Virus record (IMG/VR): IMGVR_UViG_3300019776_000371
Coordinates: 1-23,761 of that record
Length of the DNA: 23,761 nt
Source: a virus
Strand: one strand, 5' to 3'
In this document: positions 1 to 6,353 of the stretch, piece by piece
Layout: each line of letters starts with the position of its first letter
Position numbering within the stretch: position 1 is the first letter of the stretch
Made by a program: the position numbers and the translations under genes
Notes under the pieces: model-generated
The model's input: only the letters and a program-made list of their open reading frames with translations
The model's database searches: none
What the model was told of the DNA's origin: nothing

Positions 1-312
1 CACGAACATGCCTTTTCCATTCCAGCCATCGCGCGCCACCTTCTTGCCGACTTTCAGGGCTTCCAGAGCCAGTCCGAAGTTCATCCCGGTTTCAGTGGGG
101 CGATATGCGCGTTCGAATACGTCCTTTGGTGACCAGCTGATGTAGCCAGCAAAGTCGGCATGGTTAGCTTTTCCGCCGTCGATGTATTCGACAAGATAGC
201 CATCATCCTCGCCATTCTCATCCGCTGGCAGCGTCCAGCCGCGAAGCTGGTTGTATTCCAGCCGGGTCATTTCCTTGGCATTGATCAATTTTACGCCGAT
301 GAACTGTTGCAT
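1..312 (-). CDS. Tad2-like (DUF2829) anti-Thoeris candidate, partial
   Basis: The first 104 codons are present and the gene runs off the left edge. Start ATG at 312 follows an AAGGAG ribosome site. The N-terminal part (about residues 1-77) contains [10 protein letters not shown] and [16 protein letters not shown], a module often seen in phage proteins. After it comes [20 protein letters not shown] and then W-N-G-K-G-M-F, the hallmark start of the DUF2829 family. That family includes Tad2 of phage SPO1, which sequesters the cyclic ADP-ribose-type signal made by Thoeris defence. The family call is from visible motifs. Anti-defence activity of this copy is inferred. It is the last visible gene of the leftward early operon, a usual place for counter-defence genes. 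The C-terminal half of the domain is not visible. Confidence 0.75.
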   Translation of the reverse strand, partial: MQQFIGVKLINAKEMTRLEYNQLRGWTLPADENGEDDGYLVEYIDGGKANHADFAGYISWSPKDVFERAYRPTETGMNFGLALEALKVGKKVARDGWNGKGMFV

Positions 313-350
313 GTACTTCTCCTTCGTGGTTTATGCGCTTGTGCGCGGGG

Positions 351-563
351 TTAAGCTGCCTCGGCAAGCAAGTAATCGCGGGCGCCACCGAATAGCTCCA
401 CGCAGCCAACATCATTGCCCTGCCGGTCCAGCAGATAGATTCCCAAGCCTTTGCGGATTGGCGTCAGGCCCTGCAAATCGTCCGCTGCCTTGTGCAATGC
501 AGCGGCAATCGCTGGGATCGAGTCCATGAGGATATCGATTTCAATTTCGATTGTGGCCTTCAT
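351..563 (-). CDS. Small hypothetical phage protein (70 aa)
   Basis: I do not recognise a family. The protein has 70 residues and begins MKATIEIEID. The N-terminal half looks helical and contains AAALHKAADDL. The C-terminal half, with GIYLLDRQGNDVGCVELFGG, looks like a beta-hairpin. The ATG overlaps the TGA of the upstream winged-helix gene (ATGA, 560-563), so it is probably translated by coupling in the same leftward operon. The gap to the next gene is 38 bases and holds that gene's ribosome site. Confidence 0.65.
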   Translation of the reverse strand: MKATIEIEIDILMDSIPAIAAALHKAADDLQGLTPIRKGLGIYLLDRQGNDVGCVELFGGARDYLLAEAA

Positions 564-967
564 GCTGTAGTCCCAAAAAATGCAGCTACCAACGGATCGC
601 GTGCAATGCCGATCTGCTGAGCCGCAATAGTCTTGACTTTACGGCATTCGTAATCCGGGTTGACTGGCCGCTTTGAACCTGGCTTCGGGCCGCGCTTCTT
701 CGGCGGTGGCGCGTCTTTCTTGACGGTCTGAACGTCAAACGGCAGCGCGCCTTGTGCAATGCGGTAGACTTTGTATCGGCGGTCGGAAGGGCTTTCGACG
801 TAGACGATTTTACCGGCGTCCAGCAGCATCCGGATATGGGTCAGCATCGCACGGCGCCCGAGATCGACCTCGGCATAGAGCGCCTTGATCGGCATTGGCT
901 TGAGCTGGATTGCGTACATGATCGCGTTCAGGCGCTTGACCCTGGCTGGGGTGATGGGCTTACTCAT
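560..967 (-). CDS. Putative winged-helix DNA-binding protein
   Basis: The protein has 135 residues. Residues 1-75 resemble a winged helix: ITPARVKRLNAIMYAIQ, then a helix-turn-helix-like stretch (IKALYAEVDLGRRAMLTHIR), then a wing (GKIVYVESPSDRRYKVYRIA). The second half is a basic, proline-rich tail with PPPKKRGPKPGSKRP, resembling an AT-hook-like DNA contact. Two in-frame ATGs occur at 970 and 967; I chose 967 because AAGGAG then lies 7 bases upstream. It overlaps the end of a membrane mini-gene upstream. It could regulate later phage genes, but no target is visible. The fold is inferred from sequence pattern only. Confidence 0.6.
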   Translation of the reverse strand: MSKPITPARVKRLNAIMYAIQLKPMPIKALYAEVDLGRRAMLTHIRMLLDAGKIVYVESPSDRRYKVYRIAQGALPFDVQTVKKDAPPPKKRGPKPGSKRPVNPDYECRKVKTIAAQQIGIARDPLVAAFFGTTA

Positions 968-1070
968 CATCGCACTCCTTTTCTTCGTATTCTGGAACGA
1001 AGATCAGGCAGAGCAGCAGGTAGGCAATGATAAGCCCGAGAATGGTCAGTCCGATGTCGGCGAGAGTCAT
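960..1070 (-). CDS. Membrane mini-protein, 36 aa, one segment
   Basis: This short ORF encodes 36 residues. After MTLADIG comes one hydrophobic segment (LTILGLIIAYLLLCLIFV), then an acidic tail (PEYEEKECDDE). The ATG at 1070 overlaps the TGA of the gene upstream (ATGA), and its TAA lies inside the start region of the winged-helix gene, so it is sandwiched in the operon by overlaps on both sides. That tight packing is the main argument that it is real. An inner-membrane location is likely. Function is unknown; phage mini-proteins of this type can be exclusion proteins or host-takeover factors. Confidence 0.55.
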   Translation of the reverse strand: MTLADIGLTILGLIIAYLLLCLIFVPEYEEKECDDE

Positions 1071-1213
1071 TTTTCCTCCCGGCCCTGGAAGCGCTCGTAC
1101 AGAGCGATAGCCATGTCGATCAGGTGGCCGAATCCCCACCAGAATACGGCGCCAGTTGCGATAATCGAGAGCGCCGAAGCGATAAGCTCGATTGGGGTCA
1201 TTGGGTGGTTCAT
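1067..1213 (-). CDS. Membrane mini-protein, 48 aa
   Basis: The 48-residue product begins MNHPMTPIELI and carries one or two hydrophobic stretches (LIASALSIIATGAVFWWGFG, then HLIDMAIAL), ending in a charged tail (YERFQGREEK). The ATG at 1213 overlaps the TGA of the 86-residue gene upstream, and its own TGA overlaps the ATG of the next mini-gene. It is therefore one of a row of coupled small genes. I recognise no family. An inner-membrane protein is likely. Confidence 0.55.
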   Translation of the reverse strand: MNHPMTPIELIASALSIIATGAVFWWGFGHLIDMAIALYERFQGREEK

Positions 1214-1470
1214 TTCACACTCTCCTCGTCCATTTCCCGAATCATGTTATCGGCATATGCAAAGCGCAGGGCTACCATCATTTCCAGCAGATCACGCCCG
1301 GATGGCTTTTCATCACCTTGCGTACCGCTCCATATATTTTCGACATCGGCCAGGGTATAGGGTGCATGCGCGGCGAAGTAGGCGCGCAACGTCATGCCAT
1401 CAGCGCGATAGTTCCTTTCGTCTTCGGGACATGGGAAGGCGTAACTGCCGTTATCGAATTTTTTAGTCAT
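1210..1470 (-). CDS. Conserved-type small phage protein (86 aa)
   Basis: The product has 86 residues and starts at ATG 1470 with AAGGAG placed 8 bases upstream. It contains the phrase DGMTLRAYFAAHAP, which is common in small uncharacterised phage proteins, followed by a helical region rich in Met and Ala (LEMMVALRFAYADNMIREM). No catalytic motif is visible. It lies between the helicase gene and two membrane mini-genes and is coupled to the latter by an ATGA overlap. Function is unknown. Confidence 0.65.
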   Translation of the reverse strand: MTKKFDNGSYAFPCPEDERNYRADGMTLRAYFAAHAPYTLADVENIWSGTQGDEKPSGRDLLEMMVALRFAYADNMIREMDEESVK

Positions 1471-1509
1471 TTCTCTTCTCCTTGTGGTGCCAGCTCTTGC
1501 TGGGCGGGG

Positions 1510-2403
1510 TTATTTCAACTCGTAGCGGATCGGCAGGGTGCCGCGCGTATCGAGGTACTGCTGGGATGAAACGTCGAACCAGAAGCCGAAGCGGCCCTCA
1601 AACTCGCCGTTGCGCTGCTTCTCGCACACCAACTGGGCGTTGAACATGGCCGTGTCGTCATCCTCGGCCTTCTTGTCACGCCACACGATGAACACGTTAT
1701 CGACCAGATCGGTTATGGCGCCGGCGCCCTTGATATCGAACTTGCCCGGTGCCTTGTGCTCACTCTCGCCTTTGCGCACGTGGTGCACCAGATGCACGTG
1801 GACCATGTTGTCGTTGGCGAAGGCACACAGGGCGTTCACGAAGTCCTTTTGCGCGTTGTAGTCATCCTCGCCCTTGACGCACTTCATGAGGCTGTCAACG
1901 ACAAATTGCGTTATGCCGAACTGCTTGCGGGCGTAGCGCATGACCGCGATGACCTTGCGCCATTCGACCGCGCCGACATGATCGTAGAGCCACAGGCGGC
2001 TATCGTTCCAAGCACCGAAGCTGTCGATAAAATCGATGCTCGGCTTCCCGTCGCCGTATGCTTGTCGGCTCATGCGCATCATCTGGCGCACCGGCCGCAT
2101 TTCGAACGAGGCCACCATCGTGCGCTGATGCTGCTGGTTCAGATCTAGCGTCACCTGGGACAGGAACATGCTCTTGCCGTGGCCGTTGACGCCGGCCCAC
2201 AGCGAAACCTCGCCAGGGCGAAAGTTGACCTTGTCGTGTGTCTTTTTCCAAAGCATGGTGGGCGGCAGCAATACCGGCTGATCGGCTGGCGGGTAAAACG
2301 CCTCCTTGGTTGCCTTCGTCCAGTGGGATGCCGGGTACACCGCGTGCTGCTCGGTTTCCTCCATGTACTGCGAAAAGTCGATGTTGTCAGGGATGATGTT
2401 CAT
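1510..2403 (-). CDS. DnaB/Twinkle-type replicative helicase domain protein
   Basis: This is a 297-residue RecA-fold helicase of superfamily 4, matching the C-terminal domain of DnaB-type enzymes without the usual N-terminal domain. The Walker A motif GVNGHGKS lies at residues 71-78, the catalytic glutamate is in SFEM at about 101, and Walker B FVVD ends at D170. A VHHVRK stretch (206-211) and IKGAGAITDLVDNV (224-237) complete the family pattern. I chose ATG 2403 because it overlaps the stop of the upstream gene (ATGA); an ATG 60 bases earlier lies inside that gene. Such proteins form hexamers that unwind the phage replication fork. It lies two genes downstream of the likely replication initiator, which fits a replication module. 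Confidence 0.85.
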   Translation of the reverse strand: MNIIPDNIDFSQYMEETEQHAVYPASHWTKATKEAFYPPADQPVLLPPTMLWKKTHDKVNFRPGEVSLWAGVNGHGKSMFLSQVTLDLNQQHQRTMVASFEMRPVRQMMRMSRQAYGDGKPSIDFIDSFGAWNDSRLWLYDHVGAVEWRKVIAVMRYARKQFGITQFVVDSLMKCVKGEDDYNAQKDFVNALCAFANDNMVHVHLVHHVRKGESEHKAPGKFDIKGAGAITDLVDNVFIVWRDKKAEDDDTAMFNAQLVCEKQRNGEFEGRFGFWFDVSSQQYLDTRGTLPIRYELK

Positions 2404-2798
2404 TGCCAAAAAACCTTGTTGTCTTCTTCGTGAAAGGCGCTGTAGTCCAGGCCAAAGTGCCATCCGTTCAACTCAACGCTGAACGATTCAGGACGCGTTT
2501 GATACGGCCTCCAGACCACCTGTGCGCCGCGGTGCGTGTGAATGTCCCACAGGCACAGGTATTCGGGTCCGGCCTGCTTTATGTCGAAGGCGGTTTGCTT
2601 CCAGTCGATGCCAGTAGCGATCAGCAGGGCGACGTTCAGGTCTTTCAGCCAGCGCCAGTCATACCGCTGCCCGACTTCTGGCTGCACCGTAGGGTTCTGC
2701 ACCGCGAATGGCCCAACCAGCGAAATCACCACCGTGTCAGCAGGTTTGTAGCCGCGCATACGGGCCTTGAGGATTGCGTCTGCACCTGGGGCGATCAC
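2400..2798 (-). CDS. Hypothetical protein of the replication module
   Basis: The protein has 132 residues. The start is GTG at 2798, forming a GTGA overlap with the initiator gene upstream. It contains KARMRGYKPADTVVISLVGP, RYDWRWLKDLNVALLIATG and PEYLCLWD. This pattern recurs in uncharacterised proteins placed between the initiator and helicase genes of related phages, as far as I can recall. No enzyme motif is evident. The position suggests a role linked to helicase loading or replication, but this is inference from context only. Confidence 0.7.
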   Translation of the reverse strand: MIAPGADAILKARMRGYKPADTVVISLVGPFAVQNPTVQPEVGQRYDWRWLKDLNVALLIATGIDWKQTAFDIKQAGPEYLCLWDIHTHRGAQVVWRPYQTRPESFSVELNGWHFGLDYSAFHEEDNKVFWQ

Positions 2799-3499
2799 AG
2801 CACCACCTCGCGGCGTGGAATTGCAGCAGTGCTACCAGAAGCGCCCCCAGGGCCTGCCTTTTCGTTCCGTACCCAGTTACGCCAAGTAGCTGGCCAATCA
2901 GCCTTACGTCCTTTAGCCCCTGGTTGGGCAATCCAGTAATCGCGAAAGCGCTGAAAGACTTCCGAAACTTTCAGGTCTTGGCGGTTTGCTTTGCAAAACG
3001 CAATGTCCTCCGGAGATGGACGCCATTCCTCGGCAAGCCGAGTGCCTCTACTCTCTTTTGGTTTATGGTTACTGGTTTCTGGTTTCTGGTTAGCTTGTGA
3101 TCCGGTTATTTCTGGGTTACCGCTGGGTTCCGATCCGGTTTCCTGTGGGTTACCGCTGGGTTTATTCTGGGTTTTCTTTGGACGTCCACCCAGCTTTCCA
3201 TTTGCACGAGCAACCTCTGCTTTTGCGTGATATTCGGCAATCTCGCTTTCGCAGCGTTCATGCATATAGCCGCGACCTTCGACCTGGGAAAACTTGAGCA
3301 GCAGGATTTCACCAACCATCTTGCGCTCCGCTTCATCACGAACGCCCAGTAACTTGCAAACGGTATCCATCGAGTCAGGCAAAGGCTGTTCGGTATCGTA
3401 GTAGATGTCCAACATTTCACGATACAGAGCGCGCTCCATTCGCGTCATGTTGAAGCATCCGGCACGGAAGTCGCCAATGTGGTGATTGTAGAAGTGCAT
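2795..3499 (-). CDS. DUF1376-type replication initiator with DnaT-like C-terminus
   Basis: The protein has 234 residues from ATG 3499, whose A is shared with the stop of the gene upstream. The N-terminus (MHFYNHHIGDFRAGCFNMTR to about residue 90) matches the DUF1376/YdaU family of phage replication proteins. Residues 100-150 form a Lys/Pro/Ser/Asn-rich linker with two 11-residue repeats (KPSGNPQETGS, EPSGNPEITGS). The C-terminal part, FRDYWIAQPGAKGRKADW then PATWRNWVRNE, resembles the ssDNA-binding C-terminal domain of DnaT-like primosome proteins. The likely role is to bind the phage origin and help load the helicase encoded two genes on. The linker DNA carries a phased repeat array, described separately. 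A longer frame to 3553 exists but lacks a good start. Confidence 0.8.
   Translation of the reverse strand: MHFYNHHIGDFRAGCFNMTRMERALYREMLDIYYDTEQPLPDSMDTVCKLLGVRDEAERKMVGEILLLKFSQVEGRGYMHERCESEIAEYHAKAEVARANGKLGGRPKKTQNKPSGNPQETGSEPSGNPEITGSQANQKPETSNHKPKESRGTRLAEEWRPSPEDIAFCKANRQDLKVSEVFQRFRDYWIAQPGAKGRKADWPATWRNWVRNEKAGPGGASGSTAAIPRREVVL
3072..3173. repeat. Phased short repeats inside the replication initiator gene (candidate origin iterons)
   Basis: Read on the plus strand, three tandem 7-mers CTGGTTT/CTGGTTT/CTGGTTA lie at 3072-3092. Then heptamers of the form nnSGGTT start at 3101, 3112, 3123, 3134, 3145, 3156 and 3167, exactly 11 bases apart: TCCGGTT, CTGGGTT, CTGGGTT, TCCGGTT, GTGGGTT, CTGGGTT, CTGGGTT. 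A 17-base unit (TGGGTTACCGCTGGGTT) is repeated at 3113 and 3146. In lambda the origin iterons lie in the middle of the O initiator gene, between its two domains. The same placement here makes an origin plausible. Confidence 0.6.
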
Positions 3500-3678
3500 C
3501 AGGCCACCTCTTGCTGGCCGTGCTTGGCCTGCTCTTCGTTCAGACGGTCGCATTCGTCCTGGGCCGTCTTTTCGGACGGAGCGCAGGTAATCGAGCTGTG
3601 AACGATAGTGCCGGGGACTTTGTAGAGGACGTGGTACAGGCCGGCAATCGGGCCTGCGACAATGAATTTCTGGGACAT
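3499..3678 (-). CDS. Small hypothetical protein (59 aa)
   Basis: The product has 59 residues starting MSQKFIVAGPIAGLYHVLYK. ATG 3678 has AAAGG upstream, directly after a strong inverted repeat. Its TGA shares one base with the initiator ATG. The C-terminal half (SEKTAQDECDRLNEEQAKHG) is helical and charged. No family is recognised. It is the first gene after a 254-base intergenic region, so it may head its own transcript that continues into the replication genes. A longer frame to 3729 would run through the inverted repeat and is less likely. Confidence 0.6.
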   Translation of the reverse strand: MSQKFIVAGPIAGLYHVLYKVPGTIVHSSITCAPSEKTAQDECDRLNEEQAKHGQQEVA

Positions 3679-3932
3679 TTTGTTACCTTTCCAGGCGCAT
3701 TGGGGAAGGGTCCTGGCCGGACCCCGCATCAGGTTCGGGGGGAATGCTTGGCAGCAAATCCACCCTTCTCCAATGCGCCCCTGATGTTGCAGTAATCCAT
3801 CTTCCTCGGCCAGGATTCAGATGGTGCTTAAGGGCGTCGGGCTTTGCGCGCCGACACCGGTATTGTGCCAAAGCACGATGGTACGAGCAAGCTTTTTCAG
3901 CACCCCCACCAAATTCCGACAAGCAGCGGTCA
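3679..3932. promoter_or_regulatory. 254-base intergenic region, probable leader for the replication genes
   Basis: No convincing gene was found here. It holds the inverted repeat at 3694-3779 and a second hairpin, GTCGG (3836-3840) with CCGAC (3851-3855). On the minus strand a weak promoter-like pair is possible, TTGCTC followed after 17 bases by CACAAT. In an otherwise overlapping operon, this gap between the YkgJ-like gene and the 59-residue gene suggests a separate promoter or an RNA-level control for replication. The promoter is uncertain. Confidence 0.35.
3694..3779. repeat. 18-bp inverted repeat with competing inner hairpin
   Basis: The arms GGCGCATTGGGGAAGGGT (3694-3711) and ACCCTTCTCCAATGCGCC (3762-3779) are inverted copies with a single mismatch, separated by 50 bases. 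Inside is a perfect 6-base hairpin GGGTCC/GGACCC (3708-3713 with 3719-3724) whose left arm uses bases of the outer repeat, so the two structures exclude each other. The leftward transcript would place the structure just before the AAAGG ribosome site of the gene starting at 3678. No T-run follows, so it is not a typical terminator. Confidence 0.6.
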
Positions 3933-4334
3933 CTATCGAAGTGAATTCTTCTTTATTGAAACAAGATTGATATCGGTAGTCATTGCTGCTGGCTGCATTC
4001 CCATGATGCTCAGGTACTTTTTTGTCAGCATATCTGCCTGCCGCTCCGTTAGTGGCACCTCCGGCCCACAGCCATGTGGACACTTCATCTTCGCCGCATT
4101 TGTTGCTCCGAAAAGACGACATAAGAATGGACGATCTTTATAAATAGAGCAGCCACCATCAACCTGATAGGAGCAATCTAGGCAGCTTTCCCCAATCTGG
4201 CGTGGATGCATCTTGATCGCCTTCCATTCGGCTTTGGCAATCGGCACTGGGCCGCAGCAATCATGACAACCTGGTTTGCACTCGAACACAGGAATTTGGG
4301 CATAGAGTTTTTTAAGATCAGCATCACGGTTCAT
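3933..4334 (-). CDS. YkgJ-family cysteine-cluster protein
   Basis: The 133-residue protein has the CxxxCxxCC signature at Cys19, 23, 26 and 27, then CLDC (51-54), Cys62, and RPFLCRLFG with Cys72, followed by CPHGC (85-89). This matches the YkgJ/UPF0153 family, thought to bind zinc or an iron-sulfur cluster; the biochemical role is not established. I chose ATG 4334, which has AAGGAG upstream, over an ATG 27 bases earlier. Such genes occur in phage early regions. It lies just downstream of a membrane mini-gene and is followed by the structured intergenic region. Confidence 0.8.
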   Translation of the reverse strand: MNRDADLKKLYAQIPVFECKPGCHDCCGPVPIAKAEWKAIKMHPRQIGESCLDCSYQVDGGCSIYKDRPFLCRLFGATNAAKMKCPHGCGPEVPLTERQADMLTKKYLSIMGMQPAAMTTDINLVSIKKNSLR

Positions 4335-4345
4335 CACAGTTCTCC

Positions 4346-4492
4346 TTAGCAGTTCCACCACAGCGCCACAAGCAGCGCGAACATCGCCAGCGCTACAAGC
4401 CAGCCGACGAAGCGGCCTCGGCCTCGGCGCTCTTGCATGATGCGTCTGGGCATGTTGCGGTCCAAGAGGTGGAAGTATTCGAGGATTTTCAT
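4346..4492 (-). CDS. Membrane mini-protein, 48 aa, basic N-terminus
   Basis: The 48-residue product has a basic N-terminal half (RNMPRRIMQERRGRGRF) followed by one C-terminal hydrophobic segment (VGWLVALAMFALLVALWW) and ends in Asn-Cys. The ATG at 4492 overlaps the TGA of the coiled-coil gene upstream. It resembles a tail-anchored single-span protein with the basic end in the cytoplasm. Function is unknown. Confidence 0.55.
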   Translation of the reverse strand: MKILEYFHLLDRNMPRRIMQERRGRGRFVGWLVALAMFALLVALWWNC

Positions 4493-4803
4493 AACTTACC
4501 TTTCATGCGCTCTTCAAACCGGCGTGTCAATTCATCAAATTCAGCCTGCATTTCGGCGGCTCTTCGCTTTTCTTGAGCATGCCGCAAAGCGGCCTTGGCC
4601 TGGGAATGACGAATGATAAATTCAGCCCTGGACTGAGCAATATTTGCCAGATTAATGTGAATATTCGCAAAGGCAGCAGCAGCTTGGGCGTCAGCCTCGG
4701 CTATCCGGATCAACTTCTTGACGCTGACTCGCGCAGCTTCTTCGTTGCGCTTCCTAGTAGCGATGCGGCGCTTCTCGGGAATGTTGAAAGGCCAGATGTT
4801 CAT
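4489..4803 (-). CDS. Helical coiled-coil protein (104 aa)
   Basis: The protein has 104 residues, nearly all predicted helix, rich in Ala, Glu, Lys and Arg. Residues 10-104 include KRRIATRKRNEEAARVSVKK and RRAAEMQAEFDELTRRFEER. No catalytic residues are apparent. The short N-terminus MNIWPFNIPEK may be membrane-proximal. The ATG at 4803 overlaps the stop of the gene upstream, and the stop overlaps the next ATG. Because the adjacent gene is a single-span membrane protein coupled to it, the two might act together. This is inference. Confidence 0.6.
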   Translation of the reverse strand: MNIWPFNIPEKRRIATRKRNEEAARVSVKKLIRIAEADAQAAAAFANIHINLANIAQSRAEFIIRHSQAKAALRHAQEKRRAAEMQAEFDELTRRFEERMKGKL

Positions 4804-5054
4804 GGTTCGATCTCCGTCATGCGTTTGATCAGCAGCATCCCCTTTTCAGTCAGGAACTGCTCTGTCTTCTTACGGCGGAAGCACTGCTTCATGATCGTGT
4901 CATGGTTGATGCCGCGTTGCGTAATGCCGACACGCTCAAACTTATCCAGTGCTTCGACCATGGCTGGCGCCATTGCTTGCTCCAGCGGATAGCATTTGCT
5001 CGGCTCTGGACTTGTGTACAGGTTCAGCAGCAGATGAATTTCGAGTGGGCTCAC
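4800..5054 (-). CDS. Conserved-type small phage protein (84 aa)
   Basis: The product has 84 residues from GTG 5054, within a GTGA overlap with ninG. The text runs LEIHLLLNLYTSPEP, then APAMVEALDKFERVG, then TEKGMLLIKRMTEIEP. The last part, with EKG followed by a hydrophobic helix, resembles the end of small winged-helix proteins, so a DNA-binding fold is possible but not shown. I do not recognise a named family. Confidence 0.6.
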   Translation of the reverse strand: MSPLEIHLLLNLYTSPEPSKCYPLEQAMAPAMVEALDKFERVGITQRGINHDTIMKQCFRRKKTEQFLTEKGMLLIKRMTEIEP

Positions 5055-5653
5055 AGCAGCACCTCCTGTTTGTTCTTTTTCAGTTCACGCAGCTTGGCGC
5101 GGTAAAGGTCACGGATTGCGATGATGTCATCAGCAGTCCACTTTTGGGTTGTGTTGTCGGCTTCCAACGCTTCCACCCGATCCAAGCCGATACGAGCAAT
5201 CAGGCCCAGGCGGTAATCCACAGCGTTGCCGGATTTCCACTGGTTGTCGTGCTTACTCTGGGCGTGGCAGTTGTCCTCGTTGAAGCGCAGGTGTGCCGCA
5301 CTGCCTATGCTTCGATAATGCCCTGCATCAACAGCATTTCCGGACCAGTCGAGAGGCCTGCCGCTGGAAATGCATGGATACCCCGCCAGCTGGTCACGAA
5401 GGCGTATGAAGGCGTTAAACGCTACCTGCGCCTCCTTGATGTAGTCCCGCTTCGTTTTGAGAGCCTGGAGCCCTTTCTGGCGTTCCTGGCGGTCTTTCTT
5501 GGCCTTCTCCTGTGCCACGAACTCAATCGAGCACTCAGGGCCGCAAACCTTGGCAAAGCTGGTGCGCGGCGTGAAATACTCGCGGCAGACTTTGCAGCGC
5601 TTCTGCCTGACCTTTGGCGCCGGCTTCATGGGCTTGAATTCGGCTGGCTTCAC
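5051..5653 (-). CDS. ninG: NinG/Rap-like recombination nuclease
   Basis: The protein has 200 residues from GTG 5653, chosen because AAGGAG lies 8 bases upstream and the GTGA overlaps the previous stop; an ATG at 5692 would overlap the neighbour by 43 bases. A zinc-type pair CKVC (20-23) with Cys37 and Cys41 is followed by a basic helical region. The nuclease-like core is DAGHYRSIGSAAHLRFNEDN followed by CHAQSKHDNQ (about 109-138). This is the lambda NinG (Rap) family, a structure-specific endonuclease acting on recombination intermediates and D-loops. Its partner NinB lies two genes upstream, as in lambda-type nin regions. Confidence 0.9.
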   Translation of the reverse strand: MKPAEFKPMKPAPKVRQKRCKVCREYFTPRTSFAKVCGPECSIEFVAQEKAKKDRQERQKGLQALKTKRDYIKEAQVAFNAFIRLRDQLAGYPCISSGRPLDWSGNAVDAGHYRSIGSAAHLRFNEDNCHAQSKHDNQWKSGNAVDYRLGLIARIGLDRVEALEADNTTQKWTADDIIAIRDLYRAKLRELKKNKQEVLL

Positions 5654-5892
5654 CGGCAAATCTCCTTGGTGCTGACGCTCTTGGGCATGCATTGAGCGAG
5701 GCGCAGCATTGTGACGCGGCCCCGTTCGTCCGCAGCATTGAACTGAGCTACAAGGTCGATTACGCGCTTATCTTGCGAGGTGGCGGCGAAGACGATAGGC
5801 AGGCCAGAGCGCGCAGCTTCGGCAGGATGGATCGCCTTCAGTTCGCCCTGGTAGTGGTCAAGGATGGCTTGTTTGTCTAAGGCTTGGTTCAT
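5650..5892 (-). CDS. Small hypothetical protein between ninB and ninG
   Basis: The 80-residue product starts MNQALDKQAILDHYQGELKA and includes SGLPIVFAATSQDKRVIDLV. It appears mixed alpha/beta, and no family is recognised. It is coupled to ninB by an ATGA overlap at its start and to ninG by GTGA at its end. The conserved setting suggests an accessory role in the recombination module, but nothing in the sequence shows one. Confidence 0.65.
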   Translation of the reverse strand: MNQALDKQAILDHYQGELKAIHPAEAARSGLPIVFAATSQDKRVIDLVAQFNAADERGRVTMLRLAQCMPKSVSTKEICR

Positions 5893-6353
5893 GGTTGCAC
5901 CTCGTTAGGATTGGCTGAAAACTGCACACCGAGATTTGCACCGAAGGCAAAGATTTGCTCCAGGTAGAGGCTAAATCCCTTCTTCGTCAGCATGGTTGTA
6001 CTGCCAACCAGCCTTCGCTTATCGTCCGGCGCCTCTTTCCACTTCACATAACCAGCGCGGCACAGTTCAGGATCAAATTCCTCGGGCAAGAACTGCTCCT
6101 TGAAATACTCATGCCAAACATCTGCGCTATATCGACGCTGCTCAAGAAAGGCTTGCTCTTCCATGTCTTTCAATGGACCGCTCCACATGAGGTCATTCTG
6201 CGACTTCTTGCGCGGAGGCTTATAGTCGCTCACGACGATCTGCAGAGGCTCCAGTGCGTCGATTGGCAGGTTGCGAATCACAGCAATGGCACGTTCACGG
6301 ATAGCTTCGTCTTTCAAGATCAACGTGCGCGGTGCGTAGGGCGAGCGGTTCAC
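5889..6353 (-). CDS. ninB: NinB/Orf-like recombination mediator
   Basis: The protein has 154 residues from GTG 6353, which overlaps the stop of the Cro-like gene (GTGA) and has a GGGGGAAGG site just upstream. The family pattern is visible: RTLILKDEAIRERAIAVIRN, then KSQNDLMWSGPLKDMEEQAF, then VWHEYFKEQFLPEE, and near the end GSTTMLTKKGFSLYLEQI. Lambda NinB (Orf) is a ssDNA-binding mediator that can replace RecFOR functions. The extended frame to 6434 would run into the cro-like gene and is rejected. Its place directly after the repressor puts it under the leftward early promoter. Confidence 0.9.
   Translation of the reverse strand: MNRSPYAPRTLILKDEAIRERAIAVIRNLPIDALEPLQIVVSDYKPPRKKSQNDLMWSGPLKDMEEQAFLEQRRYSADVWHEYFKEQFLPEEFDPELCRAGYVKWKEAPDDKRRLVGSTTMLTKKGFSLYLEQIFAFGANLGVQFSANPNEVQP

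Noticed and set aside
3683-3922. Minus-strand 79-residue frame in the intergenic region
   Set aside because: It has no ribosome site, reads straight through the inverted repeat, and shows Arg/Pro-rich random composition.
3817-4122. Possible frameshifted extension of the YkgJ-like protein
   Set aside because: The YkgJ-like frame contains the complete cysteine set and a normal end; the other frame shows no family pattern.
4949-5695. Plus-strand 248-residue frame
   Set aside because: It is antisense to NinG and neighbours, whose motifs are clear.
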